Part shown: piece after piece, positions 1 to 9,402 of the stretch
Position numbering within the stretch: position 1 is the first letter of the stretch
How the letters are laid out: every line of letters begins with the position of its first letter
DNA from: Paraburkholderia phenazinium
Lineage (GTDB): Bacteria; Pseudomonadota; Gammaproteobacteria; Burkholderiales; Burkholderiaceae
NCBI RefSeq assembly: GCF_900100735.1
Contig: NZ_FNCJ01000030.1
Coordinates: 1 to 64,000, forward strand
Length of the DNA: 64,000 bases
Reading direction: 5' to 3'
Position numbers and translations under genes: made by a program
The notes under the pieces: model-generated
What the model was told of the DNA's origin: nothing
Databases searched by the model: none
What the model saw: only the letters and a program-made list of their open reading frames with translations

Positions 1-610
1 CCTGCGCGGCAATATCGCGCCCGACGGTGCGGTGATCAAGCCGGGTGCAGCCGATCCGAAGCTGCATGTGCATACCGGCCGCGCCGTAGTGTTCAAGGAC
101 TACAACGACATGGCCGCGCGCATCGACGACGACGCGCTCGATATCGACGAAACCTGTGTGATCGTGCTGCAGCACGCGGGTCCGGTAGGCGCGCCGGGCA
201 TGCCGGAGTGGGGCCAGTTGCCGATCCCGAAGAAGCTGCTGCAAAAGGGCGTGCGCGACATGCTGCGCATCTCCGACGCGCGCATGAGCGGCACGAGCTA
301 CGGCGCATGCGTACTGCACGTGGCGCCGGAATCGTTTATCGGCGGACCGTTTGCGCTGGTGCAGGACGGCGACCTGATCGAGCTGGACGTGCCGCAGCGC
401 AGGCTGAACGTGCTGGTATCGGATGAAGAACTGGCGCGCCGCAAGGCGGCGTGGGTGGAACCTCAGCCGCGCTTCACGCGAGGCTACGGCGCGATGCATC
501 AGGTGCATGTGATGCAGGCCAACAAGGGTTGCGACTTCGACTTCCTGCAGCGCGATGGCGCGAGCGGCGCCAGTAGCTGCAGCAGCGGCAGCGAGCCCGA
601 GATTCACTGA
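1..610 (+). CDS. IlvD/Edd-family sugar-acid dehydratase, C-terminal part (gene starts before the window)
   Basis: The reading frame is open from base 2, so only about 202 C-terminal residues are present; full family members have about 570-600. The segments HAGPVGAPGMPE and ISDARMSGTSYG are typical of the C-terminal swivelling domain of IlvD/Edd dehydratases, which remove water from dihydroxy acids or aldonic/aldaric acids using an Fe-S cluster. The cluster cysteines lie in the missing part. The tail after FTRGYGAMH is longer and more serine-rich than in valine-pathway IlvD. The sugar-acid context (uronate genes downstream) suggests an aldonate dehydratase such as arabinonate, galactonate or xylonate dehydratase, but the substrate cannot be read from this fragment. 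Confidence 0.85.
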   Translation, partial: LRGNIAPDGAVIKPGAADPKLHVHTGRAVVFKDYNDMAARIDDDALDIDETCVIVLQHAGPVGAPGMPEWGQLPIPKKLLQKGVRDMLRISDARMSGTSYGACVLHVAPESFIGGPFALVQDGDLIELDVPQRRLNVLVSDEELARRKAAWVEPQPRFTRGYGAMHQVHVMQANKGCDFDFLQRDGASGASSCSSGSEPEIH

Positions 611-890
611 GTTTAGCTGTGCGGCCGTTCGAAGCTGGGTGCTTCGAACAGCCGTAATCGCCTCGAAAGGCATCCGGGACAAGCAGGTTTTCGAATTACG
701 TTTTTTGGTAGTCAGGCCGCGCGCAGGAGACCAGGCGGCGAAGCATACGATAAGGACTACATATCGTGCCGGTCGGCGGATTGGCGGATGTGTGGCGACG
801 AGAGTGATTACTGGGTGCCGGACGGTGGCCAGGCAATTTCATGCGGCATAACGTGCCGCCATAATTCCAACGACGTGAAAGGATGATCTG

Positions 891-2099
891 ATGAAAAAGA
901 GTTACAAAGAAGCCAGGCTAGCCGTCGCCGGCATGGCAGCTATGCTCGCTACGGGCGGAGCGTTTGCGCAGAGCAGCGTGACCCTCTACGGGGTGATCGA
1001 TACCGGAGTCGGTTATCTGAGCAGCCAGGCGCCCTCGACCGGCGCGACCAAGGGCGGCCAATCGGTGGTCAAGATGCTCGAAGGCGTCTGGGGCGGCGAG
1101 CGCTTCGGCTTCAAGGGGAGCGAAGATCTGGGCGGCGGCACGAAGGCGATCTTCCAGCTCGAAGAAGGTTTCAACACCGACACCGGCGCAGAGAGCAAGT
1201 CCGGCCTGATGTTCAGCCGCGCTTCGTGGGTCGGCCTGACCAATGCGAGCTACGGTACGTTCACCGCAGGTCGCCAGTACACCCCTTACTACAACATGCT
1301 CGCGCAGTACGGCCCGACCCCGTGGCTGACCGGCGCCCTCGGCGCCCATCCGGGCGACCTCGACGCACTCGACACCGACTACCGCGTCAACAATTCGCTC
1401 ATGTACACCTCGCCGACCTTTGGCGGTCTTAAGCTGAGCGGCATGTACGCACTGGGCGGCGTGGCCGGCAGCTTCAACGCCGGTTCGACCTGGAGCGTGG
1501 GTGCACAGTATCTGGCGGGTGCGGCGGGCATCGGCGTCGGCTTCGCACGCTTCAACAACGCGACGAGCGGCGGCGGCGCCTGGAGCTCCAGCTCGACGGC
1601 CTACTCGGGCACGGGTGAGCAGGGCGAGTCGAGTATCACGAACGGCTATCAGAATGCGGCGGCACAGCAGCGCTTCGCCGTGACCGGTGGTTATCAGTTC
1701 AGCCCGCAATGGGATGTCTCGGCGTCGTACTCGAACGTGCAGTACATTGCCGGTCCCAATTCCGGCTTCTCGACGACGGCGATCTTCAATACCGGCGGCG
1801 CGGTGCTGCACTATCGTCCGGCCGTGTCGTGGGACTTCGCTGCGGGTTACAGCTACACGCGCGCCACCCAGGCAAATGGCGTTCAGGATGCTGCGACCTA
1901 CCAGCAGATCAACCTGACCGAACTCTATAACCTGTCCAAGCGTACCCGTATCTACGTGCTGGAAGCATTCCAGCGCGCCAACGGCCAGACTATCAACGGC
2001 GGCAAGGTTGTCAACGCAACCGCAGGCATCGCCGAGCAATCGGCCGCGTCGTGCCGCAGCCAGTTCGCGGCGACCATAGGTATCAACCACCAGTTCTAA
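891..2099 (+). CDS. Gram-negative porin (OmpC-like, Burkholderia type)
   Basis: A 402-residue outer-membrane general porin. A Sec signal peptide of about 26 residues ends ...GGAFA, followed by the standard mature start QSSVTLYGVIDTG. The chain has the alternating beta-strand pattern of the 16-stranded trimeric porins, with the FGFKGSEDLGGGTKAIFQLE segment common in this family, and it ends in NHQF, the terminal phenylalanine recognised by the BAM complex. An AAAGGA ribosome-binding site lies 8 bases before the ATG. It follows a sugar-acid dehydratase and precedes the pectin locus, so uptake of acidic sugars or oligomers is plausible but inferred. Confidence 0.93.
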   Translation: MKKSYKEARLAVAGMAAMLATGGAFAQSSVTLYGVIDTGVGYLSSQAPSTGATKGGQSVVKMLEGVWGGERFGFKGSEDLGGGTKAIFQLEEGFNTDTGAESKSGLMFSRASWVGLTNASYGTFTAGRQYTPYYNMLAQYGPTPWLTGALGAHPGDLDALDTDYRVNNSLMYTSPTFGGLKLSGMYALGGVAGSFNAGSTWSVGAQYLAGAAGIGVGFARFNNATSGGGAWSSSSTAYSGTGEQGESSITNGYQNAAAQQRFAVTGGYQFSPQWDVSASYSNVQYIAGPNSGFSTTAIFNTGGAVLHYRPAVSWDFAAGYSYTRATQANGVQDAATYQQINLTELYNLSKRTRIYVLEAFQRANGQTINGGKVVNATAGIAEQSAASCRSQFAATIGINHQF

Positions 2100-2115
2100 T
2101 GCGGTAGCAGGTTGA

Positions 2116-2145
2116 GGGTGGCGGCATCGGATGTCGCTGTCACCC
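2116..2145 (+). terminator. possible rho-independent terminator after the porin
   Basis: An inverted repeat GGGTG-GCGGCAT / ATGTCGC-(TGT)-CACCC forms a stem with one wobble pair and a three-base bulge, 16 bases after the porin stop. Only a short mixed T tract follows, so termination may be weak. Confidence 0.4.
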
Positions 2146-2287
2146 TTGCATCAAGTCTTACTGGTTCCTGTCAATTGTTAAGCATAACTTACGTTGTGCT
2201 TGGTAATAGATCTTCCGAATGGGCCAGGAGGAAGTTGTAGTTGCCGGGTCTGGATCCTTGCCAGGCGTGGCGCCTGGAGCGAGACCC

Positions 2288-3526
2288 GTGAAAAAAAAGC
2301 CTGTGCCCGCTGATAGCGCGAGTGCCAATTCGTCCGCCGGCAAATCCGCGGCGCTGCCCGTGGTGGCGGGAAACTTCCGTGCCCCGGCCGCGACGCCGAC
2401 CCAGCAGGGCGGCAACGGCATTCGCTTCGACTTCAACGACGGTTGCCGGATCGCGTTGCCGGAGGGCGACTGGCATGTGCGTTTGAGCGATGCGCAGACC
2501 AACAACACGTTGTTTGAGACGCAGATCAAGGCGGGCGTCGTCGCAAGCAGCAAGAAGTATTTTGTGCCGTTTCAAATCGAAATTCGCTCGGGCGATCAGG
2601 AGGTCTTGCGGCACCGCTTCGACTGCAGCGGGCAGAACGTTCTGATCCAGTTTCCAGTGGGCACGCTGGGCGATCTGATTGCCTGGTTCCCTTACGCCGT
2701 CAAGTTCGGCGAACAACATGGTTGCCGGCTTACCTGTGCGATGGGCGCGACCCTGATTGCGCTGTTCAGGAACCTGTACCCATCGATCCGGTTCATGACA
2801 CCCGAAGAGATCGATCCCGACGAGTACTACGCCACCTACAACATCGGCCTGTACTTCGACGATGAGTCGAACGTGCGCCAACCCAGCGATTTCCGCCTGG
2901 TGGGTTTGCACCGCACCGCCGGCTATATCCTTGGCGTCGATCCTGAGGAGGCGCCTCCCGGCATCGAGATTCCGGACGATACCCGGCCGATTGCCGAAAA
3001 ATACGTGTGCATCGCCGCGCAGAGTACGACCCAGTGCAAGTACTGGAACAACCCGTCGGGCTGGCGCGAGCTGGTGCAGTTTCTGAAAGACCACGGCTAC
3101 CGGGTGATCTGCGTGGACCAGAAGGCCACGCATGGCACCGGCATGGTCTGGAATCACATCCCATACGGCGCTGAAGACCACACCGGTGACCGGCCTCTCG
3201 CCGAGCGCGCGCGCTGGCTCAAACATGCGGAATTCTTCGTGGGCTTGAGCAGCGGCCTGTCGTGGCTGGCATGGGCGGTCGGCACGCCGGTCGTCATGAT
3301 CAGCGGCTTTACCCACCCCACCAACGAGTTTCATACGCCCTACCGCGTCATCAATTACCACACCTGCAATAGCTGCTGGAACGACGTGCGCGTGAAATTC
3401 GACCACAAGGATTTCCTGTGGTGCCCGCGTCATGCGGGTACACCGCGTCAGTTCGAATGCACCCGGCTGATTACGACTGAGCAGGTCAAGAATGTGATTC
3501 GCCGCATACCGGTGTTTGCCGCATAG
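2288..3526 (+). CDS. autotransporter strand-loop-strand O-heptosyltransferase (BAHT, TibC/Aah type), copy 1
   Basis: A cytoplasmic glycosyltransferase of the TibC/Aah family, which adds heptose from ADP-heptose to serines in the repeats of AIDA-type autotransporters. The fold marks are YGAEDHTGD, FFVGLSSGLSWLAWA and PVVMISGFTHP. A C-terminal cysteine set C-x2-C-x15-C-x11-C (residues about 360-391 of 412) matches the iron-binding finger described for TibC. I chose the GTG at 2288 (GGAG about 10 bases upstream); the upstream in-frame ATG at 2219 has no ribosome-binding site, and the paralogue at 11543 has a similar N-terminal length. Its stop lies 67 bases before the autotransporter start, so the two are probably one operon and the autotransporter is the likely acceptor. 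Confidence 0.88.
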   Translation: MKKKPVPADSASANSSAGKSAALPVVAGNFRAPAATPTQQGGNGIRFDFNDGCRIALPEGDWHVRLSDAQTNNTLFETQIKAGVVASSKKYFVPFQIEIRSGDQEVLRHRFDCSGQNVLIQFPVGTLGDLIAWFPYAVKFGEQHGCRLTCAMGATLIALFRNLYPSIRFMTPEEIDPDEYYATYNIGLYFDDESNVRQPSDFRLVGLHRTAGYILGVDPEEAPPGIEIPDDTRPIAEKYVCIAAQSTTQCKYWNNPSGWRELVQFLKDHGYRVICVDQKATHGTGMVWNHIPYGAEDHTGDRPLAERARWLKHAEFFVGLSSGLSWLAWAVGTPVVMISGFTHPTNEFHTPYRVINYHTCNSCWNDVRVKFDHKDFLWCPRHAGTPRQFECTRLITTEQVKNVIRRIPVFAA

Positions 3527-3593
3527 CGGGACAGCGGTTGCGCGCAGTGCGAGTTCAAAAAAACACGATAAAGCACATCAGGGAGGCATAAGA

Positions 3594-6500
3594 ATGAGAA
3601 GCTTGACTTGCCGTAGAAAATACGGAGTCCGTTATTTCGGCAGAAAGAGGATTGGCCTGTCGCGCCTCGTGCGGCTGCTGATGGGCGTCGCGCTATTACA
3701 AACGGTCGCGATGCCGGTGCATGCGCAGACGTCGGTGGCCTCGGGGGTGACGTCCACAGGGGTGGCGGTTACCGCGGGCGATAACCAGACCGTCGATGGC
3801 GGCGGCCTCGCGATCAGTTCGTTTGTTTCATCCGGCGGCACGCAGATCGTCTCGTCGGGTGGCGTGGCGAGCAGTTCGGTCGTGTCGTCGGGTGGTACCC
3901 AGTTTGTGTCGTCCGGTGGGGTGGCGTACGGCGCGACACTACTGGCCACCTCGGCCAACCAGACGGTTTCCGCAGGCGGGGTGGCCAGCAATACAGTCGT
4001 GTCCGGCGGCAAGCAAGCGGTATCCAGTGGCGGTGCTGCGTATGGCACGGTGGTGAGCTCCGGCGGCTCGCTTTATGTGAGCTCGGGCGGTACGGCCATC
4101 TCCGCAGGTGTGCTCGCGGGCGGCAAGATCGTCGTGGGCAGCACGTCCGGTGGCGGCGTGACCAGCAATACGACGGTGCAATCTGGTGGCCAGGAGGTCC
4201 TGTCGTCTGGCGGTGTGGCTTCTGCTACGGAGGTGATGTCGGGTGGCTCGCTGGTGATGTCCGGTGCGGGGAGCAGCTATGCGACCACGGTTTTTGCCGG
4301 CGGCACCGAGAAGGTGGCAAGCGGCGGCACGGCGGTCGATACCGTGTTGAGCGGCGGTACCTTGGGATTGGCGTTGTCGGGCGTCGCCAGCGGCACGACG
4401 GTCGGCGGAGGCGTGAACTCCGGCGGCACCGCAGTGACCGGGCAGTTGAACGTGTCGGCATCGGCCGGCAGCGCTGGCTCCGCGCTCAATACGACAGTGA
4501 TCAGCGGTGGCAGCGTGCAGGTGATATCGGGCGCCTTCGTTAGCGGCACGGTAGTGAATAGCGGCGGTAGCGTGTCTCTTCAATGGGGTGTGGCAAGCGG
4601 CACGACCGTCAACAGCGGCGGGATCCAGACCGTGTGGGACGAGACCAGCACCGCATCGGCCGGCACTTCGCTGGCGACGGTGGTCAACAGCGGCGGTCTC
4701 GAAGTGGTGTCGTCGGGCGGCAGTGCGGTCGGCACGAACCTGAGCGGCGGCACGCAGAGTGTGAGTCTGGGCGGCTCGGCCATCAGTGCGGCCGTCGACG
4801 CCGGCGGTGTGCAACAGGTCGCGGCCGGTGGGGCCGTGGCGGCGACCTCGGTGAACGCAGGTGGCAGCGAGGTGCTGTCGTCGGGAGGGGTGGCAAACGG
4901 CACGACGGTTAACGGCAGCGGCACGCAAAACGTGCTGTCGGGCGGTGTGGCTAGCGGCACGGTGGTCACGAGCGGTGGCGAATTGAGCGTGCAGGCGGGC
5001 GGCAGCGCCACCGGCGTGGTGCAGAGCGCGGGTGCGGCGCTGGTGGCCAATACGGCGGACACGGTCTCGGGCTCCTATGTATCGTCGGGATCGACCGCCA
5101 CGTTCTCGATTTCGAACAATACGGCATCGAACGTCGTGGCTGAAGACGGCGGCAACCTGGCGGTGCTGGCCGGTGGCTCGTCGTTTGACACGCTTGTGAA
5201 CAGCGGCGGCAGCGAAGTGGTGTCGTCGGGTGGTGTGGCGAGTGGCACGACGATCAATAGCAGTGGCGCGCAGGACATTCTGTCGGGTGGCTCGGCCATC
5301 GGTGCGACCGTCAACAACGGCGGTGCGCAGAATGTGGCGCGTCTTGGCACGGCTCTCGACACGTTGGTCAATAGCGGCGGCAGCGTAGTCGTGTCGTCGG
5401 GTGGTGCGGCAAGCGGCACCGTGCTCAGCAGTGGCGGCGCGTTGAACGTGCAGGCCGGCGGCAGCGCGACGGGCGTACTGCAGAGCGCCGGGGCGGCAGT
5501 CGATGTCAATACCTCGGCGACGCTGTCCGGCACTTACGTGTCGGGGGCGTCGTCCAGCACTGACTCGATTGCGAACAATACCGCGTCCAACGTGGTGCTC
5601 GAAAACGGCGGCAACCTGTCCGTGCTCGACGGCGGCACGTCGCTCAATACGGTGGTCAACAGCGGCGGCAGCGAAGTGGTGTCGTCGGGCGGCGTGGCAA
5701 GCGGCGCGACCATCAACAGCAGCGGCACGCAAGCGATTCTGAGCGGCGGCCTCGCCGTCAGCGCAACCGTCAACAACGGCGGCACGCAAAGTGTCGCTAA
5801 CGGTGCGGTGGCGAGCGGCACGGTGGTGAACGCCGGCGGTACGCAGAACGTGAACTCGGGTGGTTCGGCTGTCGGTGGCGCCATCAACAGCGGTGGTCAG
5901 CAAAACGTGGCCAACGGCGGCACGGCGATCGGCACCGCGGTGAATAGCGGCGGCACGCAAAACGTCGCGAGCGGCGGCACAGTAACCAGCGGCGTGGTGA
6001 ATGCCGGTGGGACGCAGAACGTCACCTCGGGTGCAACGGTCAGCGACGTCGTGCTCGACGGCACCGAGAACACCTTGTTGCCTCCGGCGGTTCTGCCGAA
6101 TCAATCGGGCGGCGCCGTGCAGGACGTTTCGAGTGGCAGCAACGTGAGCGGCACCGTGGTGAATAGCGGCGGCACTCAGGTGGTGTCCTCCGGCGGCGTG
6201 GCGGGCGGGACGCTGGTCAACAGCGGCGGTGTGCTGAACGTGCAGACTGGCGGCAGTGCGACGGGCGTGGTGCAGAGCGCTGGTGCCGCATTGATTGCGA
6301 ACACGGCGGAGACGCTGTCGGGCACCTATGTGTCGTCATCGGGTTCGACCAGCAATGCGTTCTCGATTTTGGATAACCTGGCCTCCGCGGTGGTGGTGGA
6401 AGACGGCGGCAGCCTGTCGGTGCTTTCGGGAGGTTCGTCGCTACGTACGGTCGTGAACAGCGGCGGCAGCGAAGTGGTGTCGTCAGGCGGTGTCGCGACC

Positions 6501-9326
6501 AGCACGACGATCAACACGAGCGGCGCCCAGAACGTGATGTCCGGTGGCCTTGCGCTCAGCGCGACCGTCAACTGCGGCGGCACGCAAACCTTGCTAGGCG
6601 GTGTGGCGAGTAGCACCACGATCAACAGCAGCGGAACACAGAGCGTGCTGTCCGGCGCTTCGGCGTTCGGCGCGACCGTCAACCATGGCGGCACGCAAAG
6701 CGTGTCGAGCGGCGGGGTGTCGATCAACACGGTGGTCAGCAGCGGCGGCATCGAGGTGGTGTCGTCGGGCGGTGTGGCGAGCGCGACCACCGTCAATAAC
6801 AGCGGCACGCAAAGCGTTTTGTCGGGCGGTTCGGCGGTCAGCGCGACTGTCAACGGCGGCGGCCTGCAAGCGGTGGCGAGCGGCGGCACTGCGCTCGACA
6901 CGCTGGTGAGCAGCGGCGGCACGCAGAACGTCAGCGCAGGCGGCGTCGTCAGCGGCACGACGATCCAGGTCGGTGGAATGCAGAACGTCCAGTCGGCGAC
7001 GGTGACTGGTTCGGTGGTGAGCAGCGGCGGCTCGCAGACCGTCGCGAACGGCGCACTGGCGCTGGGCAGCATAGTCAGCAGCGGCGGTAACCAGACCGTC
7101 TCGTCGGGTGGTGTCGCTAGCGCCACGACGATCGATGCCAGCGGCACGCAAACGGTCGCGAATGGCGGCGTGGCAACCGGCAGCGTCATCAACAGCGGCG
7201 GCAGCCAGAATGTCTCCTCGGGCGGCGTGGCGAGCGCCACGACGATCAACGCAAGCGGCACGCAAACCGTGACGAACGGCGGCATCGCAACCGGCGGCGT
7301 GGTGAACAGCGGCGGCAGCCAGGTGGTGTCCTCAGGTGGGGTGGCGAGCGCGGCGACTATCAACAGCGGTGGCAGCCAGAGCATCGTCTCGGGTGGCACG
7401 GCGAACCAGACGACGGTGGGTAGCGGTGGCTCGCAACTGGTGCTGGCGGGCGGGGTCTCCAACGACGCGATGGTGAACAGCGGCGGCTACCAGTACATCG
7501 ACGGTGTCGTCGAAGGCTATGCCTACAACGCCACGGTCAATAGCGGCGGCGTGCAGGAGGTCGCCACCGGCGGCACGGCACAAGGCACGCTGGTGGCGGG
7601 CGGTACCCAGCAGGTCGACTCCGGCGGCCTCGCGACCAGTACCACCGTGAATAACGGCGGGGTGCAGGATATTCTCGCGGGCGGTTCGGCTACGGGGACC
7701 ACGGTGTCCTCGGGTACGGTGATCGTCGACGGTACGGCCAGCAACCTCACGGTAGGCTCCGGTGCGGTCGTCACCGGCACCGGCACGGTCATGCCGGGTC
7801 TGACGATGACGAGCGGCAGCACGCTTGTGCAGAACACGCTGGGCGCCGGCTTGCACGTGAGCGGCACATTGAGCCTCGAGAGCGGCTCCACGTACAACGT
7901 GACGCTGAGCCCAGGCGGCACGAGCGGCACCGCTGCCGTCACAGGCAACCTGACGATCGGCTCGGGCGCGGCGCTGACGCTGACCTCGCTAAGCGGGACT
8001 TATTCCGTCGGGACTACGTACACGGTGCTGACGTATACGGGTTTGCAGACTGGTGCGTTCGGCACAGTGACTTCGAACTTCGCTTACCTGACGCCCGGCG
8101 TCGCTTATTCAAGCGGGGTTGTCACGGTCACGCTGAATGCACCCAGCACAACGGGTACCTCGGGCACGACGACAACCACGGGCTCGGGTACAACGGCGAC
8201 GACGACAACCACGACCAATGGCTCCGGCAATACGTTCAGCTTTGCCCTGGCGGGAGACTCGCTTAACCAGAACAACGTGGCGAGCGCATTGACGGCGAAC
8301 TACGGCAAGGGCGGTAGCGCCGTGACGAACGCGCTGCTCGTGACGACCGTGGCGCAGGCCTATAGCGCCTTGGATGAACTGTCGGGCGTCGACGCCGTGC
8401 CGTTCCGGCAGATTGCCGAGGCGCGCACCGGCCAGGCGCAAGACACGGTTGCGCAGCATCTGGCGAGCCTCGACCCGGCCACCCAGCATGGTCTGTGGGT
8501 GAGCGCTGCGTATCAGCAGACCTCGGTCGACGGCGACGCTGCGCTGGGCAGTAGTCCATACGACGATCATTCGACTGCCGTGACGCTCGGCTACGACCAG
8601 CGCTTGACGCAGACCGTGCGCGCCGGCGCCGCGTTGATGTTCAACAACGACAACGTGGACTTCTCCAATGACGGGGCCAGCGCCCGCACCGACGGCGTAC
8701 TGGCCGAACTGTACGGCTCCTGGACGCCTGCCGGCAGTCCGCTGTACGCCACCGGGATCGCCGGACTGGGGTACTGGAATAACCGGCTCTCGCGCCAGGT
8801 GAGCGTCGGCGCGGTGTCGAACCAGGACAGCAGCACCTTCAATACCTCGAGCCTGGCGCTGTATGGCGAAGCCGGCCTGAAGCTCGCGTTCGCGGTGGGG
8901 ACCGTGCAACCGTACGCCGCGCTGAGCACCGGCCACTACGCGCAGCAGGGCGCGACCGAGGGCGGCGGCGTGACCGCGCTGACCTACGCCTCGGCGAACA
9001 CCAACGCGCTCTCGAGCATCCTCGGCGCGCGCTTCCTGAAGCAGGGCATGTGGCTGTTCGGCCATGCCCTCGATCTGCAGGCGGACATCTCGTGGGAGCA
9101 CCGCCTGACGGGCGCGGATCAATCGCTCACCGCTGCACTTGCCGATGCCCCGCAAGAGAGCTGGCAGGTGTTCGGCACGCCGTCGGACCGTAACGCCGCG
9201 AAGCTCCAGATCGGCGCCGACTGGCAAGTTGCTTCGCGCACCAAAGTGTTCGCCAGGCTGGGGGCCGAGTACGGCACGAATACCCATGACTACGGCGGCG
9301 AACTGGGCGCGCAGTGGAAGTGGTAA
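3594..9326 (+). CDS. AIDA-type autotransporter adhesin with strand-loop-strand repeats
   Basis: A 1910-residue type Va secreted surface protein. The ATG at 3594 has GGGAGG upstream and is preferred to the in-frame ATG at 3516, which lies inside the preceding gene. A long basic signal peptide ends near PVHA (residue 44). Residues about 55-1370 are tandem 19-21-residue repeats of the type GTVVNSGGSEVVSSGGVAS; the serine-glycine loops are the known O-heptosylation sites. A threonine-rich linker (about 1520-1545) follows. From about residue 1632 (HGLWVSAAY) the sequence is the C-terminal translocator beta-barrel, ending GAQWKW. It is flanked by two heptosyltransferases and followed by a polygalacturonase, suggesting plant-surface adhesion; the receptor is unknown. 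Confidence 0.92.
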   Translation: MRSLTCRRKYGVRYFGRKRIGLSRLVRLLMGVALLQTVAMPVHAQTSVASGVTSTGVAVTAGDNQTVDGGGLAISSFVSSGGTQIVSSGGVASSSVVSSGGTQFVSSGGVAYGATLLATSANQTVSAGGVASNTVVSGGKQAVSSGGAAYGTVVSSGGSLYVSSGGTAISAGVLAGGKIVVGSTSGGGVTSNTTVQSGGQEVLSSGGVASATEVMSGGSLVMSGAGSSYATTVFAGGTEKVASGGTAVDTVLSGGTLGLALSGVASGTTVGGGVNSGGTAVTGQLNVSASAGSAGSALNTTVISGGSVQVISGAFVSGTVVNSGGSVSLQWGVASGTTVNSGGIQTVWDETSTASAGTSLATVVNSGGLEVVSSGGSAVGTNLSGGTQSVSLGGSAISAAVDAGGVQQVAAGGAVAATSVNAGGSEVLSSGGVANGTTVNGSGTQNVLSGGVASGTVVTSGGELSVQAGGSATGVVQSAGAALVANTADTVSGSYVSSGSTATFSISNNTASNVVAEDGGNLAVLAGGSSFDTLVNSGGSEVVSSGGVASGTTINSSGAQDILSGGSAIGATVNNGGAQNVARLGTALDTLVNSGGSVVVSSGGAASGTVLSSGGALNVQAGGSATGVLQSAGAAVDVNTSATLSGTYVSGASSSTDSIANNTASNVVLENGGNLSVLDGGTSLNTVVNSGGSEVVSSGGVASGATINSSGTQAILSGGLAVSATVNNGGTQSVANGAVASGTVVNAGGTQNVNSGGSAVGGAINSGGQQNVANGGTAIGTAVNSGGTQNVASGGTVTSGVVNAGGTQNVTSGATVSDVVLDGTENTLLPPAVLPNQSGGAVQDVSSGSNVSGTVVNSGGTQVVSSGGVAGGTLVNSGGVLNVQTGGSATGVVQSAGAALIANTAETLSGTYVSSSGSTSNAFSILDNLASAVVVEDGGSLSVLSGGSSLRTVVNSGGSEVVSSGGVATSTTINTSGAQNVMSGGLALSATVNCGGTQTLLGGVASSTTINSSGTQSVLSGASAFGATVNHGGTQSVSSGGVSINTVVSSGGIEVVSSGGVASATTVNNSGTQSVLSGGSAVSATVNGGGLQAVASGGTALDTLVSSGGTQNVSAGGVVSGTTIQVGGMQNVQSATVTGSVVSSGGSQTVANGALALGSIVSSGGNQTVSSGGVASATTIDASGTQTVANGGVATGSVINSGGSQNVSSGGVASATTINASGTQTVTNGGIATGGVVNSGGSQVVSSGGVASAATINSGGSQSIVSGGTANQTTVGSGGSQLVLAGGVSNDAMVNSGGYQYIDGVVEGYAYNATVNSGGVQEVATGGTAQGTLVAGGTQQVDSGGLATSTTVNNGGVQDILAGGSATGTTVSSGTVIVDGTASNLTVGSGAVVTGTGTVMPGLTMTSGSTLVQNTLGAGLHVSGTLSLESGSTYNVTLSPGGTSGTAAVTGNLTIGSGAALTLTSLSGTYSVGTTYTVLTYTGLQTGAFGTVTSNFAYLTPGVAYSSGVVTVTLNAPSTTGTSGTTTTTGSGTTATTTTTTNGSGNTFSFALAGDSLNQNNVASALTANYGKGGSAVTNALLVTTVAQAYSALDELSGVDAVPFRQIAEARTGQAQDTVAQHLASLDPATQHGLWVSAAYQQTSVDGDAALGSSPYDDHSTAVTLGYDQRLTQTVRAGAALMFNNDNVDFSNDGASARTDGVLAELYGSWTPAGSPLYATGIAGLGYWNNRLSRQVSVGAVSNQDSSTFNTSSLALYGEAGLKLAFAVGTVQPYAALSTGHYAQQGATEGGGVTALTYASANTNALSSILGARFLKQGMWLFGHALDLQADISWEHRLTGADQSLTAALADAPQESWQVFGTPSDRNAAKLQIGADWQVASRTKVFARLGAEYGTNTHDYGGELGAQWKW
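3780..7740 (+). repeat. tandem about 57-60-bp coding repeats (strand-loop-strand array)
   Basis: About 4 kb of imperfect in-frame tandem units encode the autotransporter passenger repeats. By length there are roughly sixty to seventy units. Many contain the DNA string AGCGGCGGC(A/T) and encode NSGG or SSGG. The array is likely to vary in copy number and to cause assembly errors in short-read data. Confidence 0.9.
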
Positions 9327-9339
9327 GTCTGCGCCGCGC

Positions 9340-9366
9340 GGGCAAGCCAGATCTTCTGGCTTGCCC
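9340..9366 (+). terminator. strong hairpin between autotransporter and polygalacturonase
   Basis: GGGCAAGCCAGA and TCTGGCTTGCCC form a perfect 12-bp stem around a three-base loop, 13 bases after the autotransporter stop. No T tract follows, so it may act as an mRNA 3' stabiliser or partial terminator inside the operon rather than a full intrinsic terminator. Confidence 0.6.
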
Positions 9367-9402
9367 CGGGACAAGAACACACATTGTTGAAGGGAGACAA
9401 AA

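Noticed and set aside
918..2090. 390-codon open frame antisense to the porin
   Set aside because: The porin is unambiguous and the antisense product is a typical GC-rich shadow without family resemblance.
3939..6104. 721-codon open frame on the minus strand inside the autotransporter gene
   Set aside because: It is the antisense shadow of the low-complexity repeats; its product is Arg/His/Ala-rich with no domain and no ribosome-binding site.
3780..7740. Regular repeats that could be mistaken for a CRISPR array
   Set aside because: Units are contiguous, degenerate and in frame within a long protein; there are no constant repeats separated by unique spacers.
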